From Streptomyces broussonetiae (lineage in GTDB: Bacteria; Actinomycetota; Actinomycetes; Streptomycetales; Streptomycetaceae), in assembly GCF_009796285.1 (NCBI RefSeq), contig NZ_CP047020.1:7812001-7876000 (forward strand): a DNA stretch of 64,000 nt, in the 5' to 3' direction. Position numbers and translations under genes: made by a program. This document shows positions 61,563 through 64,000 of the stretch, piece after piece. The notes beneath the pieces are model-generated. The model made no database searches. It was given only the letters and a program-made list of their open reading frames with translations, and was not told the DNA's origin. Position 1 is the first letter of the stretch, and each line of letters opens with the position of its first letter.

Positions 61563-61935
61563 AGCCGGCCGCCCAGGCGGATCCGGCCTTGGCCATGTCG
61601 GCTCCTCGTCGGCGGGCCTAGGCCCGAGGCGGGCCCTGGCGGGCACCGCCGCTTCATCCGACCAACTGATGCGGGCAGACGGGTCCGCTCTTCCGTCATT
61701 CGAGCGCGTCCTGGAGCGGTCCGCAAACCCACGCCATCCAGAGCACGTGCTGGGGGTGCTGATCGGCCTTTGTCGCTCCTCCTCTGCATCGTGCTCGCCA
61801 TGTGTCCCGCCCTCGGAAGACAGCGGCCTCGAAGTCCCGGCCGGGCAGTCAGGGCGTAGGCCAGGTGCGTCACCCCCTCGCTCTACCAGAGGCTGTCTGG
61901 CGGGGAAGTGGATGTCGCGGCGGTTCAAGGCAGAT
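61563..61935. other. Unassigned stretch
   Basis: No supportable gene on either strand between the fusion protein's start and the P450 fragment. It may include the promoter of the leftward gene. Confidence 0.4.
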
Positions 61936-62109
61936 CACTTCTGCTTCGGCGCTCCGCTTGCGCGGCTCGAGGTCCAGGTCGCGGTCGGTGAGTTCGTCCG
62001 CCGGGTGCAGAATCCCCGGCTGGTCGAGGACCCGCCGCCGTACCGGCACAACCAGATCTTCCGCGGCCCGCGGCACGTCCTGGTCGACATCGACGGCATC
62101 CGCGACTGA
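61936..62109 (+). pseudogene. Cytochrome P450 C-terminal fragment
   Basis: HFCFGAPLARLEVQVAVGEF, VRRVQNPRLVEDPPPYRHNQ, IFRGPRHVLVDIDGI and a stop match the heme-binding Cys loop onward of bacterial P450s. The N-terminal roughly 340 residues, including the I-helix and ExxR, are absent. The sequence before His is unrelated, so the gene was cut within the Cys loop. Confidence 0.85.
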
Positions 62110-62132
62110 GCGCGTGTGTGTGAGGGATCGCT

Positions 62133-63368
62133 ATGCGGGCTTTCCAACTGGTCGGGTGGCGGCATCCGCCGGAGCTGCGCGAGGTGCCGGTTCCCGAGCC
62201 CGGGCCGGGGCAGGTGCTGGTGAAGGTCGCGGGTGCCGGTGCGTGCCACTCCGATCTGCACATCATGGAGGCACCCGGGCCGCCACCCGGCTTCACACAT
62301 CTGCCTTTCACGCTCGGCCACGAGAACGCGGGATGGGTGCAACGGCTGGGGCCCGGTGTTACCGGGTTCGCGCCCGGGGACCCTGTGATCGTCTATGGCT
62401 CCTGGGGCTGCGGGGTGTGCGCCAACTGCCGCCAGGGCCGGGAGAACTACTGCCAGAACCTCGGCGGTCAGGGCCCCGGCCTTGGAGGCGGTCACGACGG
62501 CGGCATGGCCGAGTACCTGCTGGTCCCGGCGCCGCGGTACCTGATTCCGCTCGGTACCCTTGACCCCCGCCGGGCCGCCCCGCTCAGCGACGCCGGACTG
62601 ACCAGCTATCACGCCGTCAAACGGTCGCTGCACCTGCTGGGACCGGGGTCGACCGCGGTCGTGATCGGGGCGGGCGGTCTGGGTCAGATGACCATCCAGA
62701 TTCTGCGCGCGCTGAGCGCGGCGACCACCGTAGTCGCCGTGGGCACCGACGCCGGCAAACTGGAAACCGCCAAGCGCATGGGAGCCGACGAGGCACTGCT
62801 CTCGGGCGACGAGGCGATCGCGCGCATCAAGGACCTCACGGCGCAGCAGGGCGCACAGCTCGTGCTGGACATGGTCGGAATAGACCCGACGCTGCGGATG
62901 GCTGCTCAGGTGGCCAGGGTGCTCGGCCACCTGACCATCGTCGGCCTCGGCGGCGGAGCCCTGCCCGTCGACTTCTCCAGCCCGCCGCACGAGTGCTCGG
63001 TCGCCTCGCCCTACTGGGGCACCCTCCCCGAACTGATGGAAGTGATCACCCTCGCCCAGCAGGAAAAGATCAGGATGCTGGTCGAGCACTTCCCATTGGA
63101 ACGCGCCGGCGAGGCGTACCAGCTCCTGCACGACGGCAAGATCCAAGGGCGCGCCGTCATCACCCCGAGGCATGAGTCCGACGTGTCAACCCGAACGGGA
63201 CAGCGGGACATGTGCTGTGGCGGCTGGCGCGGGGCGGCCCGGGGAACTCCCATCCTGAGTTCCCGCCGAGGGGCTGTCCGGATGAGTAGCCGGAGGAGCT
63301 TGTGCGTGGAATACCTCGTGCGCCACACCCCGCCCTCTCCAGCGAGCAACATAAGGCTGATCGGGTGA
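62133..63368 (+). CDS. Zinc-dependent alcohol dehydrogenase with aberrant C-terminal run-on
   Basis: This is a medium-chain dehydrogenase. Catalytic Zn ligands lie in GACHSD (Cys38) and LGHENAGWV (His63-Glu64). Structural Zn Cys residues are at 93, 96, 99 and 107 (CGVCANCRQGRENYC). NAD loop VVIGAGGLGQMTIQILRAL. The family normally ends near residue 346 (GRAVITP), but this frame runs 65 more residues of unrelated, Arg-rich text to 63368. A TGA in the shifted frame at 63173-63175 suggests a one-base indel removed the native stop. The catalytic core is complete. NAD(P)-dependent oxidation of an alcohol, substrate unknown. Confidence 0.87.
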   Translation: MRAFQLVGWRHPPELREVPVPEPGPGQVLVKVAGAGACHSDLHIMEAPGPPPGFTHLPFTLGHENAGWVQRLGPGVTGFAPGDPVIVYGSWGCGVCANCRQGRENYCQNLGGQGPGLGGGHDGGMAEYLLVPAPRYLIPLGTLDPRRAAPLSDAGLTSYHAVKRSLHLLGPGSTAVVIGAGGLGQMTIQILRALSAATTVVAVGTDAGKLETAKRMGADEALLSGDEAIARIKDLTAQQGAQLVLDMVGIDPTLRMAAQVARVLGHLTIVGLGGGALPVDFSSPPHECSVASPYWGTLPELMEVITLAQQEKIRMLVEHFPLERAGEAYQLLHDGKIQGRAVITPRHESDVSTRTGQRDMCCGGWRGAARGTPILSSRRGAVRMSSRRSLCVEYLVRHTPPSPASNIRLIG

Positions 63369-63419
63369 CGATGGAATGGACGGATGTGACGACGCTGCTC
63401 CGAGAAGGAGGCAGGTGCC

Positions 63420-64000
63420 ATGACAGCTCCTTCACAATCCTCCGGCCCCGTTTCCCCACACGGCACCGGGCCGCACGAGGGCCCCATGGCCGCAGGCATG
63501 GCCGCACTGGCGAACCTGGGCTGGCAGATCCTGCTCACCATGGGCCTCGCCACCATCGCCCTGGGCGTCATCGCCCTGGCCTGGCCGGGCGAGACCCTCC
63601 GCGTCGTCGGCGTGCTCTTCGGCGTCTACCTGCTTGCCACCGGTGTCTTCCAACTCGCCGCCGCCTTCGGCACCCACGTCCCCCGGCATCTTCGCGTACT
63701 GCACTTCATCACCGGCGCGGCCTCCATCCTGCTGGGACTGATCTGCTTCAAGGGCACCCTCGAGTCGATCTTTCTGCTCGCCCTGTGGATCGGCTTCAGC
63801 TGGCTCCTGCGGGGCACCCTGGAGACGGTTGCCGCAGCCTCCGATCAGACCATGCCGGGGCGCGGCTGGCACGTGGCCTTCGGCATCATCGGCACTATGG
63901 CCGGCATCGTGATGATCATCATGCCGTTCGCATCCATCGCGACACTCACACTGGTGGTGGGCGTCATGGCCATAGTTCTGGGCCTGACCGAGGTGGTCCG
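63420..64000 (+). CDS. HdeD/DUF308-family membrane protein (3'-truncated by window)
   Basis: The ATG at 63420 has AAGGAGG about eight bases upstream. The product shows at least five hydrophobic helices in HdeD order: WQILLTMGLATIALGVIALA, WPGETLRVVGVLFGVYLLAT, FITGAASILLGLICFKG, IFLLALWIGFSWLLRGTLE, VAFGIIGTMAGIVMIIMPFA. The last helix is cut by the window end. HdeD proteins are linked to acid or general stress in the inner membrane. Confidence 0.88.
   Translation, partial: MTAPSQSSGPVSPHGTGPHEGPMAAGMAALANLGWQILLTMGLATIALGVIALAWPGETLRVVGVLFGVYLLATGVFQLAAAFGTHVPRHLRVLHFITGAASILLGLICFKGTLESIFLLALWIGFSWLLRGTLETVAAASDQTMPGRGWHVAFGIIGTMAGIVMIIMPFASIATLTLVVGVMAIVLGLTEVV

Overview
The window is high-GC actinobacterial DNA, most likely a Streptomyces chromosome. 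The evidence is a complete mce operon that carries its own ATPase gene, many GTG starts, dense one-directional operons with 4-bp start/stop overlaps, and abundant IclR, PucR, HxlR, AraC and TetR regulators. No rRNA, tRNA or CRISPR array was seen.

Layout. 0-1.4 kb: the end of tatC, then tatB. 1.4-9.5 kb: an accessory patch of gene debris (MarR, crotonase, Tn3 and IS5 remnants) mixed with small redox and regulatory units: AraC/NmrA/VOC, an ABM monooxygenase, a 64-codon unknown, and a divergent SDR/HxlR pair. 9.7-13.5 kb: a translationally coupled acid-CoA module (CaiB/BaiF CoA-transferase, crotonase, BASS transporter) divergent from an IclR regulator. 13.4-14.6 kb: remnants of a PAS protein and an Lrp-type regulator. 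14.6-25.9 kb: a YhgE/DUF3533-like membrane protein with a C-terminal beta-sandwich; a leftward run of 2-oxoacid decarboxylase, FUSC exporter, alpha/beta hydrolase and PAS-LuxR regulator; a PucR regulator with a duplicated 5' region; an AhpD-like protein; a 3-hydroxyacyl-CoA dehydrogenase; and a TrmB/LuxR-like regulator. 26.1-30.3 kb: a very large secreted peptidase whose motifs fit sedolisins (S53) better than subtilisins. 30.9-31.8 kb: a truncated IS3 element.

32.9-42.3 kb: a leftward operon of APC permease, two DUF1989 proteins, a biotin-dependent carboxylase, allophanate hydrolase and TetR. It is the classic 'urea amidolyase' set, but its architecture fits guanidine assimilation better. 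A TetR-type operator lies in front of the permease and a strong hairpin follows tetR. 42.5-45.2 kb: an IS pile-up of IS5 and IS701 remnants plus a structurally complete ISL3 element with perfect 27-bp inverted repeats and an 8-bp target duplication.

45.3-58.6 kb: the mce operon (ATPase, two YrbE permeases, MceA-F, two Mce-associated proteins). Immediately upstream on the same strand are an ECF sigma factor with a membrane-spanning proline-rich tail and a lytic transglycosylase, which suggests a cell-envelope lipid/wall region. 58.9-64 kb: an IS256 scrap, a large kinase-like/UPF0104 fusion membrane protein, the tail of a lost P450, a zinc alcohol dehydrogenase with an aberrant C-terminus, and an HdeD-like membrane protein cut by the window end.
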